27,756 bases of DNA from Sulfurovum sp. (GTDB lineage Bacteria; Campylobacterota; Campylobacteria; Campylobacterales; Sulfurovaceae), in assembly GCA_030622375.1 (NCBI GenBank), contig JAUXGC010000002.1, forward strand, positions 1 to 27,756. The letters are read 5' to 3'. Under the pieces are notes generated by a model. It worked only from the letters and a program-made list of their open reading frames with translations. It did not search any database and was not told the DNA's origin. The stretch's first letter is position 1. Each line of letters opens with the position of its first letter. Below are positions 1 to 7,118 of this stretch, one piece after another. Position numbers and translations under genes: made by a program.

Positions 1-1
1 A

Positions 2-166
2 AATGGAAGAGAACTTTTAAACAACGCAGGACAAATAAGCCACGACATGGCAATGACAAAATCATCATTGGTTTATGAAACATTTAGAGAGGGACAAATA
101 GAAGAGAATAGAGTAACAAACCTTCTAGAACTAGAAAAAGAGATAAAAAGTTTAAAAAGCAAGTAA
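2..166 (+). CDS. RhuM-family protein, C-terminal end only
   Basis: An open frame enters from the left edge with no start codon and ends at TAA 164-166, giving 54 residues. It reads NGRELLNNAGQISHDMAM and then a charged helical tail ending in EKEIKSLKSK. The pattern of N-x-R-E-L-L-x-N-A-G-x-(I/V)-S-x-x-x-A followed by E-x-(F/Y)-R resembles, from memory, the end of RhuM virulence-family proteins, where FNEREVLGNAGKVS is followed by a YEKFR-like segment. RhuM proteins have no proven biochemical activity and are often encoded inside type I restriction-modification loci or genomic islands. The frame stops 12 bases before the next gene, whose Shine-Dalgarno sequence overlaps this stop, so the two are probably co-transcribed. 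Family assignment rests on a short piece, so confidence is moderate. Confidence 0.6.
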   Translation, partial: NGRELLNNAGQISHDMAMTKSSLVYETFREGQIEENRVTNLLELEKEIKSLKSK

Positions 167-178
167 GGAGATTCTAGT

Positions 179-1021
179 ATGAGTAAAGAAAATAAATTAC
201 AATTATTTGAAGAACAAAGTGTTCGGACACATTGGGATGAAGAGCAGGAGAAGTGGTATTTTTCTCTTATTGATGTGATTGCCATATTGACAGAACAGCA
301 AGACGCTTTAACTGCAAGAAAATACTGGAATAAACTCAAAGAACGCCTTAAAAAAGAGGGAAATGAAACGGTGACAAATTGTCACCAGTTGAAAATGTTA
401 GCCAAAGATGGCAAGATGAGACTCACAGATGTAGCCGATACAGAGCAACTTTTACGCCTCATACAGTCCATTCCATCACCCAAAGCAGAACCATTTAAAG
501 TTTGGTTAGCCAAAGTAGGGTACGAACGCATAGAAGAAACTGAAGACCCAGAACTGGCTTTTGACCGTGCTATGGAAACTTACCTAGCAAAAGGTTATTC
601 AAAAGAGTGGATAAACCAGCGTCTCAAAAGCATAGAAGTAAGAAAAGAGCTAACCGATGAGTGGGCAGAACGAGGGATGAAGCAGGGTTTAGAATATGCC
701 ATACTTACCAACGAACTTACCAAAGCATGGGCAGGAAAAGATGTAAAAGAGTACAAACAACACAAAGGACTCAAAAAAGAAAACCTAAGAGACAACATGT
801 CAAACTTAGAACTGGTACTCAATATGCTTGCCGAAGCATCTACCACTGAAATATCTAAGAAAAAACAACCTCAAGGAATGGAAGAGAACAAGGATATAGC
901 CCGAAAAGGCGGTAATGCAGCCAAACAAGCCAGACTAGAGATAGAAAAACAAACAGGTGAAGCGATTGTAAGTACAAACAATGTGAAAAACCTTTTAGAT
1001 AAACCAAAGGAAAATAGATAA
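179..1021 (+). CDS. Bro-N domain protein (phage antirepressor-like)
   Basis: A 280-residue protein preceded by AAGGAG at 165-170. Residues about 10-120 look like a Bro-N domain: WYFSLIDVIAIL, then ALTARKYWNKLKERLKKEG, TNCHQLKMLAKDGKMRLTDVA and AEPFKVWLAKVGYERI. In prophage antirepressors and DinD-like proteins this domain is thought to bind DNA. The middle is helical and charged. The C-terminal part carries DIARKGGNAAKQARLEIE, a motif I recall in Bro-N proteins of bacterial accessory loci, with a Lys/Arg-rich character that could contact nucleic acid. It lies between the RhuM-like end and a DUF3024 gene, overlapping the latter by one base (TAATG), so translation is probably coupled. Its role is not known. 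It could be a regulator of a neighbouring restriction or prophage locus. No catalytic motif is visible. Confidence 0.8.
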   Translation: MSKENKLQLFEEQSVRTHWDEEQEKWYFSLIDVIAILTEQQDALTARKYWNKLKERLKKEGNETVTNCHQLKMLAKDGKMRLTDVADTEQLLRLIQSIPSPKAEPFKVWLAKVGYERIEETEDPELAFDRAMETYLAKGYSKEWINQRLKSIEVRKELTDEWAERGMKQGLEYAILTNELTKAWAGKDVKEYKQHKGLKKENLRDNMSNLELVLNMLAEASTTEISKKKQPQGMEENKDIARKGGNAAKQARLEIEKQTGEAIVSTNNVKNLLDKPKENR

Positions 1022-1380
1022 TGGAAACTAGTACATCCTTCCTACCACCAATCCAAAAACAACTGGCACAAAAACAGCTAGACAAGTTTTGTAAGACACG
1101 CATACCTGAAGAGATACAAGATCAGGTACGACTTAAATATATTATGGAGAAAAATATTGTTACACTCATAGAGACGCGACCACTTTGGAATGACCCCAGT
1201 AGATGGTCTGAGCTTTCGGTGGCTATAATGATTTTTGACAAAGAGAGTATGACATGGCAGCTTTACTGGATACGAGGCAATGGCAAAAAAGAGTTATATA
1301 CAGACCTGAAGCCACAAAAAGACCTGCAAAAGTGCATCGATGGGATAGATAAAGATCCACTTTGTACTTTTTGGGGCTAG
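1021..1380 (+). CDS. DUF3024 family protein
   Basis: A 119-residue soluble protein whose ATG shares its A with the TAA of the upstream Bro-N gene, a classic translational-coupling arrangement. The core TLIETRPLWNDPSRW followed by AIMIFDKESMTWQLYWIRGNGKKELY, and the closing DKDPLCTFWG, match the pattern I know for DUF3024: a E-x-R-P-x-W-x-D-P-S-x-W stretch, a W-x-L-Y-W strand and a final D-x-D-P-x-x-x-F-W-G. No signal peptide, membrane span or catalytic signature is visible. The function of the family is unknown. DUF3024 genes are scattered through bacterial genomes, often near mobile or accessory genes. The protein is complete at both ends. Its product probably acts in the cytoplasm with its operon partners, but that is inference. 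Confidence 0.8.
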   Translation: METSTSFLPPIQKQLAQKQLDKFCKTRIPEEIQDQVRLKYIMEKNIVTLIETRPLWNDPSRWSELSVAIMIFDKESMTWQLYWIRGNGKKELYTDLKPQKDLQKCIDGIDKDPLCTFWG

Positions 1381-1382
1381 AG

Positions 1383-2747
1383 ATGGCAAAGCAGATCACC
1401 CTTGAAGAGATAAAATCATTAGATCACAATAAGCTTTCCGAGTTGCTCTATGGGATGATAGATACAAATGAAGAGCTTTATGACAGGCTTGAAAAGATGA
1501 TACTAAGCTCCAATCCCAAAGAGCTTGTAAAATCTATAAAAAAAGACATCAGCTCCATAAAAAGAGGGCGTAAATTTATACGCCATGGAGCCTCTTTTCA
1601 TTTGTCAAAACAGATATGGGCGATAGTAGAGAACATAGAGAGTTTTCTCTATATGGAAGGTCACAGTGTAGAAGCCGCAGCACTTTTAAAAGAACTTATG
1701 CTTACAGATACAAAAGTCTATAGCCGTACAGACGACAGTGCAGGGGTGGTGAGTGATGCGTATGAATATGCGGCAGAAGTATGGGGAAAATGCAGTGTAG
1801 ACATGGATGAAGATGTTATCTATAGTGATATACAAGAATTACTTGTCAGTGATGATTATGGAGTTAGAGAGATACTCTCAGATGAATTGCCTAGAACTGT
1901 TTTGGAGAAGATATATAATGAGTATTATGCTACATTTGACAGATACTTAGATGATGAAGGGTATGGGGAGTATAAAGTGATGAGTATTTTGCATAAATGT
2001 GCACATCTAATGCAGTCTCCCAAACATTATATCAAAGCAAGTATACTTAAAAGTGAAAAGCTAGATGATGCGGAACTGCTAGATATTGCCAAAGAATACA
2101 AGTATATAGACGATATATCAAATGTTATAGATACACTTGAAAAGATAGAATACTTGCCTAGACATAAACTAGGTACACTATTTGAGATGAAAATATGGGC
2201 GCATGACAAGCAGGGTAACGTTACAGATAAAGTAGCAGCCTATAAAGAGTTTTATGAAAAAACCAAGGAAGCTGATGTATTGTTAAAATATTTGGAACTT
2301 TTGGAGGATGAAACGCTTAAATTGCAAGAGAAAGAAAAAGCATTAAAAGAGGTGGAAGAGTATGATTTTTCACAGGCTAGTCGTTTTTACAAAACATTAA
2401 ATGAAAAAGAGTTGTGTGCAAAGTATATTGTGGATAAACAAAATGAACTTAAAACATCATCACTGCATACTGCCGAACTCAAAGCACTACTAAAGTGGCT
2501 GAGAAATGATCACCCCCAAGAGACAATTCTACTTTTAAGAGATTTGTGTGAAAGTTCATTGGCAACCAAGCAAAGCAAATATTATGGTAGCTCTATTTGG
2601 GCCTTAGGTGAGATGCTAAATATAGAAGAAGAGAACGATACTTTGTCGTGGGGTATTGAGGAGAATAGTGAATATATAGAGAGATTGCTAAAAAAGCATA
2701 AACAGAAACGAAGATTTATGGAGATGTTTCATAGTGAATTTGAATAG
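1383..2747 (+). CDS. DUF6880-like helical-repeat protein
   Basis: The ATG at 1383 lies 2 bases after the DUF3024 stop and gives 454 residues starting MAKQITLEEIKSLDHN. An in-frame ATG at 1362 exists but would overlap the upstream gene by 19 bases, and the 1383 start better fits the packed operon. The protein is almost wholly alpha-helical and acidic, with no membrane span. Residues about 90-130 (ALLKELMLTDTKVYSRTDDSAGVVSDAYEYAAEVWGK) fit the DUF6880 signature of a helix followed by (V/F)-x-x-R-x-D-D-S-x-G-x-V. The remainder resembles TPR-like or HEAT-like helical scaffolding. Function is unknown, and a scaffold or adaptor role is inference. It is the last gene of the accessory cassette. The gap that follows holds the promoter of ccsBA. 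Confidence 0.65.
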   Translation: MAKQITLEEIKSLDHNKLSELLYGMIDTNEELYDRLEKMILSSNPKELVKSIKKDISSIKRGRKFIRHGASFHLSKQIWAIVENIESFLYMEGHSVEAAALLKELMLTDTKVYSRTDDSAGVVSDAYEYAAEVWGKCSVDMDEDVIYSDIQELLVSDDYGVREILSDELPRTVLEKIYNEYYATFDRYLDDEGYGEYKVMSILHKCAHLMQSPKHYIKASILKSEKLDDAELLDIAKEYKYIDDISNVIDTLEKIEYLPRHKLGTLFEMKIWAHDKQGNVTDKVAAYKEFYEKTKEADVLLKYLELLEDETLKLQEKEKALKEVEEYDFSQASRFYKTLNEKELCAKYIVDKQNELKTSSLHTAELKALLKWLRNDHPQETILLLRDLCESSLATKQSKYYGSSIWALGEMLNIEEENDTLSWGIEENSEYIERLLKKHKQKRRFMEMFHSEFE

Positions 2748-2824
2748 CAGTTAATTTGACACTGTTGTATTTGGTATATAAGCCCCTTAATGTAACATAC
2801 ATTTTACAATAAGCGATAAACAAC

Positions 2825-2861
2825 TTCAATTAATATTCAATTAGTAAACATCGGCTATAAT
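2825..2861 (+). promoter_or_regulatory. ccsBA promoter with tandem upstream half-sites
   Basis: A perfect TATAAT lies at 2856-2861 in the 162-base gap before ccsBA, and AAGGAT at 2897-2902 sits close to the ATG at 2910. Just upstream, TTCAATTA occurs twice, at 2825-2832 and 2836-2843, as direct repeats 11 bases apart. That is one helical turn and covers the place of a -35 box. Such spacing is typical of OmpR-type response-regulator sites, but the regulator is not identifiable here. Confidence 0.55.
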
Positions 2862-2909
2862 CCTTTCATTATTGCAAGATTAGATTTATATATTATAAGG
2901 ATATAGGAA

Positions 2910-5900
2910 ATGAAGTATATTTTTTCCATGAAAATGGCTGTGTTGGTACTGTTTATATTTGGTGTTTCGGTTGGAATGGCTACATTTATAGAAAATGATT
3001 ATGGTACACAAACAGCACAAGCACTCATCTATAAGGCAACATGGTTTGAATTCTTTTTAGCCTATTTTGTGGCTATTTTGATTTATAATATGATTAAATA
3101 TAAATCTTACAAATCAAAACCAGCTGTTTTTCTTTTTCACTTCTCTTTTTTAGTCATTGCCTTGGGTGCAAGTATTACTAGGTATGTAGGGTATGAAGGT
3201 ATTATGCATATCCGCGAAGGTAAATCTGCAAATGTTATGGTTTCAGATGTAAAACTGCTTCAAGTTACAGCTAAACTAAATGGTCAAACATCACAGTTTG
3301 AAAAAGAGCTATATTTCTCATCTATGACAAAAAATAGTCTTGATGAATCACTCTATGCAGACAATAGAAAAATAAATATAAAACTTTTGAGGTATTTGCC
3401 TACGGCACAGGAGACAGTAGCACAAGACCCAAATGGAGAGAAACTCTTAGAGTTGAAAATTTCTACAGGAAAAGATGGGAAGATATACTATTTTGCTAAA
3501 GGTGATGTAAAAGATTTTGGTGATTTTTATATCTCTTATGATGCAAAAACAAAAAAAGATAAAGCAAATTTTGCTATAACGGAAAATGATAATTCCCTAA
3601 AAGTAAATTTCCCTTATCAGATTAAATACTTAAATATGGACGATAAAAGTTCAGGAGAGTTAAATGCAGGGAAAAATGAATTTAAAAAAAGGTTTTTGCA
3701 TCAGTTTGGTAGCAATGCCATAGTTTTAAAAGAGGTACATGAGAAAGCTAAGCTTGTTATGGAGTCTCAAGATATTAAAACGCAATCTGGAAAATCAGAA
3801 TTTATAGAGCTTAAAGTAAATGTAGGTGATAAAGATAAAATAATTATTTGTAAGCCACGAAAAGGACAGATAGGTGAGTTAAATAGATTTGTGCTTGATG
3901 GTGTAGAGATAGATTTACGCATTGGAGCAAAACCTATAGATATACCATTTGCTATAAAACTTGAAAAGTTTAAACTTGAGCGCTACCCTGGTTCTATGAC
4001 ACCAGCATCTTATGCAAGTGATGTTGTGCTTATAGATAAAGAGCAAAATCTCACTATGCCTTATGGGATTTATATGAACCATGTACTTGACCATAGAAAT
4101 TATCGTTTTTTCCAATCTTCGTATGATATGGATGAAAAAGGCACTATCCTCTCTGTTAACCATGACCCTGGCACATGGCCTACATATATAGGGTATATCT
4201 TGTTGACATTGGGGATGATATGGAGTCTGTTTATACCTAATGGTAGATTTCAAAAGCTTCTTAAGGGGGCTAGAAAATTACAGCAGGGAACAGCTGTAGC
4301 CGTACTTTTAGCACTTATGGCATTAACTCCCCAAAGCGCAAATGCTGCTACACCTACACTAGATGTCCAGTCACAAAAAATAGTAAATGCGTACGACTTA
4401 GAACACGCCAAAAATTTTGGAACACTGGCAGTTCAAGATAATCAAGGTCGTATGAAGCCTATAGATACTTTGGCGCATGATATTGTCTCAAAGATTACAG
4501 GCAAATCATCACTCTTTGGCTTGGAGCCTACTCAGATACTGTTAGGTATGATAACACAACCAAATCTCTATCAAGATATACCTATGATTAAAATAGGTCA
4601 TCCAAAGATTGCTGTAAATATTGGTTTACCCAAAGAGGCCAAGTTTGCAAAGTTTTCTGACTTTTTTTCTGTAAAAGACAGTAGTTATAAAATTTATGAA
4701 GATATTGTCAAAGCATCAAGAAAAAAACCTCTTGAGAAGACACAGTACGATAAAAAGCTTATAGATATAGATGAGCGTATTAATGTATCTTATATGGCAT
4801 ATCAAGGTTCAATTCTTCGTATTTTTCCTAAGCCAAATGATGAAAATAACAAATGGTTTGCACCGCTAGATGCTATGAAAAGCTTTGTACCAGAAGAGAG
4901 TGAAAGAGTTAAGATGTCTATCTCTGCTTACTTTATGATGGTAGCAGGAGCACTCAAATCTGGAGATTGGGATAATGCAAACTTGGCACTTAGAGGGTTG
5001 CATAAATATCAAAAAATTTATGGCTCAACTGTGCTTCCAAGTCAAACTCATATAGATATGGAGATTAAATACAATAAGCTTGGGCTTTTTGGTAAACTTG
5101 TGCCACTCTATCTTTTGTTGGGATTGCTGTTGTTGATTCTTGCTTTTATAAATGTAGTCAAGCCAGCATTCTCCATGAAGTGGATTATGCGTGGCGCGTT
5201 AGCTATACTCTTCTTTGGCTTTATGGTTCATGTGGTTGGCATGGGTATCCGTTGGTATATTTCAGACCATGCTCCATGGTCTAATGCTTATGAATCCATA
5301 GTATTTATCGCAGGAGCTACAGTGTTTGCCGGTCTTGTATTGGCAAGACGTTCACCATTTGCTTTAGCAGGTGCGGCTATCTTGGCAGGTGTAACGATGG
5401 GTGTGGCGCACATGAACTTCATCAACCCAGAGATTACAAACCTTGTTCCAGTACTAAAATCATATTGGCTCATGATACATGTTGCAACAATCATTTCGGG
5501 TAATGGTTTCTTTGGATTAGGGTCTATTCTCTCTCTGCTTGTACTTGTACTTTTTATTTTTAGAGGAAGCAAGGGTAATGCCAATATGGAGCGCTCCATC
5601 AAAGAGCTTACAAATCTCTCAGAGATGGCACTTATTATCGGCTTGTTTCTTTATACTGTAGGGAACTTTCTTGGCGGTGTATGGGCAAATGAGAGTTGGG
5701 GTCGTTACTGGGGTTGGGATGCCAAAGAGACTTGGGCAGCAGTGACCATCTTGATTTATGCCGTGGTATTGCACCTTAGGTTTATTCCTTTGTTTAAATC
5801 ATCATTTGCCTATAATGTGGCATCTACTTGGGCATACTCTACTGTACTTATGACATATTTTGGAGTAAATTATTATTTGTCAGGACTTCACTCTTACGCA

Positions 5901-6008
5901 GCAGGTGACCCTGTGCCTATCCCTATGTGGGTTTATTATGGTATAGCCGGACTGTTTGTCTTGAGTCTCTTGGCTGCTAGGAATAGAAAGATAGAGAAAG
6001 TAAAGTAA
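2910..6008 (+). CDS. ccsBA: fused cytochrome c synthase CcsBA (System II)
   Basis: A 1032-residue inner-membrane protein that moves heme to the periplasm and attaches it to CxxCH motifs of apocytochromes c. The N-terminal half (about 1-460) is ResB/CcsB-like, with membrane spans at about 7-25, 45-65, 72-92 and 425-440 around a large periplasmic domain. The C-terminal half (from about 720) is the CcsA/ResC channel. The periplasmic heme-binding WWD segment lies at 925-944 (WANESWGRYWGWDAKETW). Four histidines fall where the characterised Helicobacter hepaticus CcsBA has them: H77 in a transmembrane helix, H857 before the WWD, H955 and H994 after it. The spacings 857-955-994 closely match the known pattern. 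One-piece CcsBA is characteristic of Campylobacterota. It has its own promoter and is followed by mscL. Clients likely include the CxxCH protein at 10960-11370. Confidence 0.97.
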   Translation: MKYIFSMKMAVLVLFIFGVSVGMATFIENDYGTQTAQALIYKATWFEFFLAYFVAILIYNMIKYKSYKSKPAVFLFHFSFLVIALGASITRYVGYEGIMHIREGKSANVMVSDVKLLQVTAKLNGQTSQFEKELYFSSMTKNSLDESLYADNRKINIKLLRYLPTAQETVAQDPNGEKLLELKISTGKDGKIYYFAKGDVKDFGDFYISYDAKTKKDKANFAITENDNSLKVNFPYQIKYLNMDDKSSGELNAGKNEFKKRFLHQFGSNAIVLKEVHEKAKLVMESQDIKTQSGKSEFIELKVNVGDKDKIIICKPRKGQIGELNRFVLDGVEIDLRIGAKPIDIPFAIKLEKFKLERYPGSMTPASYASDVVLIDKEQNLTMPYGIYMNHVLDHRNYRFFQSSYDMDEKGTILSVNHDPGTWPTYIGYILLTLGMIWSLFIPNGRFQKLLKGARKLQQGTAVAVLLALMALTPQSANAATPTLDVQSQKIVNAYDLEHAKNFGTLAVQDNQGRMKPIDTLAHDIVSKITGKSSLFGLEPTQILLGMITQPNLYQDIPMIKIGHPKIAVNIGLPKEAKFAKFSDFFSVKDSSYKIYEDIVKASRKKPLEKTQYDKKLIDIDERINVSYMAYQGSILRIFPKPNDENNKWFAPLDAMKSFVPEESERVKMSISAYFMMVAGALKSGDWDNANLALRGLHKYQKIYGSTVLPSQTHIDMEIKYNKLGLFGKLVPLYLLLGLLLLILAFINVVKPAFSMKWIMRGALAILFFGFMVHVVGMGIRWYISDHAPWSNAYESIVFIAGATVFAGLVLARRSPFALAGAAILAGVTMGVAHMNFINPEITNLVPVLKSYWLMIHVATIISGNGFFGLGSILSLLVLVLFIFRGSKGNANMERSIKELTNLSEMALIIGLFLYTVGNFLGGVWANESWGRYWGWDAKETWAAVTILIYAVVLHLRFIPLFKSSFAYNVASTWAYSTVLMTYFGVNYYLSGLHSYAAGDPVPIPMWVYYGIAGLFVLSLLAARNRKIEKVK

Positions 6009-6016
6009 CTCTTGAT

Positions 6017-6022
6017 TATAAT
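6017..6022 (+). promoter_or_regulatory. -10 box of mscL
   Basis: TATAAT at 6017-6022 lies in the 41-base gap after ccsBA, about 28 bases before the mscL ATG. A strong AAAGGAAAAG ribosome-binding site follows it. It suggests that mscL can be transcribed independently of ccsBA. No -35 element is evident, as is usual for this lineage. Confidence 0.5.
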
Positions 6023-6049
6023 TAGCATATTGAATAAAAAAGGAAAAGA

Positions 6050-6487
6050 ATGATAGAAGAGTTTAAAAAGTTTCTTATCAAAGGAAATATGATAGATATG
6101 GCAGTAGGCTTCGTTTTTGGTGCAGCATTTGCAACACTGGTAAAGTCTTTGGTGGCAAATGTCATTATGCCACCAGTAGGTATGCCTATGGGAAAAGTAG
6201 ATTTTTCTCAACTATTTGTTGCATTAGATGGTAAAGAGTATGCAAGTATGGATGTACTCGATAAAGCAGGAGCACCAGCCATTAAATATGGAGCTTTTAT
6301 CAATGATACTATATCATTTATTATTCTTGGGTTTGTGATGTTTATGCTTATTAAGTCATATAATAAAATGAAAGAAGATGAGCCAGAAGTAGAAAAAGAA
6401 ATCACTACAAAAGTATGTGGTGAGTGTGCTATGGAGATACCTGTTGCCGCTAAAAAATGTGGATATTGCGGTAATACAGCTGTTTAG
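6050..6487 (+). CDS. mscL: large-conductance mechanosensitive channel MscL with zinc-ribbon-like tail
   Basis: A 145-residue homolog of MscL, the homopentameric inner-membrane channel that opens under membrane tension and saves cells from hypo-osmotic shock. The N-terminal amphipathic segment FKKFLIKGNMIDMAVGFVFG, the pore helix with GAAFATLVKSLVANVIMP, a short periplasmic loop (about 45-80) and the second helix (about 84-105, AFINDTISFIILGFVMFML) are all present. The usual C-terminal helical bundle is replaced by an acidic linker and a four-cysteine module, C123-G-E-C126 and C137-G-Y-C140, that looks like a rubredoxin or zinc-ribbon knuckle pair in the cytoplasm. The tail may bind Zn or sense redox state, but that is inference. 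The channel part is certain. Confidence 0.95.
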   Translation: MIEEFKKFLIKGNMIDMAVGFVFGAAFATLVKSLVANVIMPPVGMPMGKVDFSQLFVALDGKEYASMDVLDKAGAPAIKYGAFINDTISFIILGFVMFMLIKSYNKMKEDEPEVEKEITTKVCGECAMEIPVAAKKCGYCGNTAV

Positions 6488-6489
6488 TA

Positions 6490-6529
6490 TTAGCTTTTTC
6501 CCACCACTTTGATGGGAGAATAAGCTTAA
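6490..6529. terminator. imperfect hairpin between convergent mscL and bfr
   Basis: The 42-base gap between the mscL stop and the bacterioferritin stop can fold. TTAGCTTTTTCCCA (from 6490) pairs, with bulges and one mismatch, with TGGGAGAATAAGCTTAA (ending 6529). It probably ends transcription from both sides. There is no long U-run on either strand, so the call is tentative. Confidence 0.35.
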
Positions 6530-7045
6530 TTAGTCTATTTGAGGATGTCCAGGGGGCATAATAGAGATGCCTTTTCCTCTTTCTATGGCTTGAAGTGCCA
6601 AATATCTATCTCCAAATTTTTCCAAATTTTCCATTTCATTATCGAATTGGTCAAAATGTCTCTCTTCATCAGCAACCAAGCCTTCAAAAATCTTTTTAGT
6701 AACGCTATCTGCATTTGCAGAACACTGATTTGCAAAGTCATTATACATTAGTATGGCTGCATTTTCTGATGCTGTGGCAAACTCAAGCATCTCTTTAACA
6801 ATATTTATTTTTTTAACACCATCAGCAGGTTCCATCTCTATTTCGCCTTTTAAAAATAGGACTCTGTCTGCTATATGCTCAATGTGAATCATCTCCTCAA
6901 TAGCAGTTTTTTTAAATATGGCTGCAAGCATATCGTACCCTTGATTATCACAATGAAAATGAAAATACATATATTGATGTACAGCTACAAGTTCTTCACC
7001 AATAGCTTGATTTAATAGTTCAATACTCTTCTCTCTGTTTGGCAT
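6530..7045 (-). CDS. bfr: bacterioferritin
   Basis: A 171-residue four-helix ferritin-like protein. All ferroxidase ligands are present at the same numbers as in E. coli Bfr: E18, E51, H54, E94, E127 and H130. M52, the residue that ligates the inter-subunit heme in Bfr, is also kept within IEEMIHIEHIADRVLFLKG. It should therefore oxidise and store iron in a 24-subunit shell and limit Fenton damage. About 15 extra C-terminal residues (GKGISIMPPGHPQID) extend beyond the normal end. The ribosome-binding site AAGGGGA lies just before the ATG. It is downstream of tcdA on the same strand, but a hairpin and a possible -10 box separate them, so it is probably its own unit. No Fur box was confidently seen. 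Confidence 0.93.
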   Translation of the reverse strand: MPNREKSIELLNQAIGEELVAVHQYMYFHFHCDNQGYDMLAAIFKKTAIEEMIHIEHIADRVLFLKGEIEMEPADGVKKINIVKEMLEFATASENAAILMYNDFANQCSANADSVTKKIFEGLVADEERHFDQFDNEMENLEKFGDRYLALQAIERGKGISIMPPGHPQID

Positions 7046-7063
7046 ATATTCCCCTTTTTAATA

Positions 7064-7069
7064 TTTATA
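7064..7069 (-). promoter_or_regulatory. possible -10 box of bfr
   Basis: On the minus strand TATAAA lies about 20 bases before the bfr ATG, downstream of the tcdA hairpin. The region is very AT-rich, so other -10 matches are possible. Confidence 0.3.
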
Positions 7070-7083
7070 GTAGTATATCATAT

Positions 7084-7118
7084 AATATCTAAAGGATAAC
7101 TTTTATCTTTTAGATATT
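7084..7118 (-). terminator. 16-bp hairpin built on the end of tcdA
   Basis: AATATCTAAAGGATAA (7084-7099) pairs with TTATCTTTTAGATATT (7103-7118) with a single G-T wobble and a 3-base loop. One arm is formed by the last codons and stop codon of tcdA, so the structure sits exactly at the 3' end of the surE-tcdA message. A clean U-run is absent. It could end transcription or protect the mRNA end. Confidence 0.5.

Noticed and set aside
1362..1382. Upstream ATG at 1362 as start of the DUF6880-like gene
   Set aside because: It would overlap the DUF3024 gene by 19 bases and add MYFLGLE without support. ATG 1383 fits the operon spacing.
3915..4253. 112-residue minus-strand open frame inside ccsBA
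   Set aside because: It overlaps the well-supported ccsBA coding sequence, has no ribosome-binding site and no recognisable motif.
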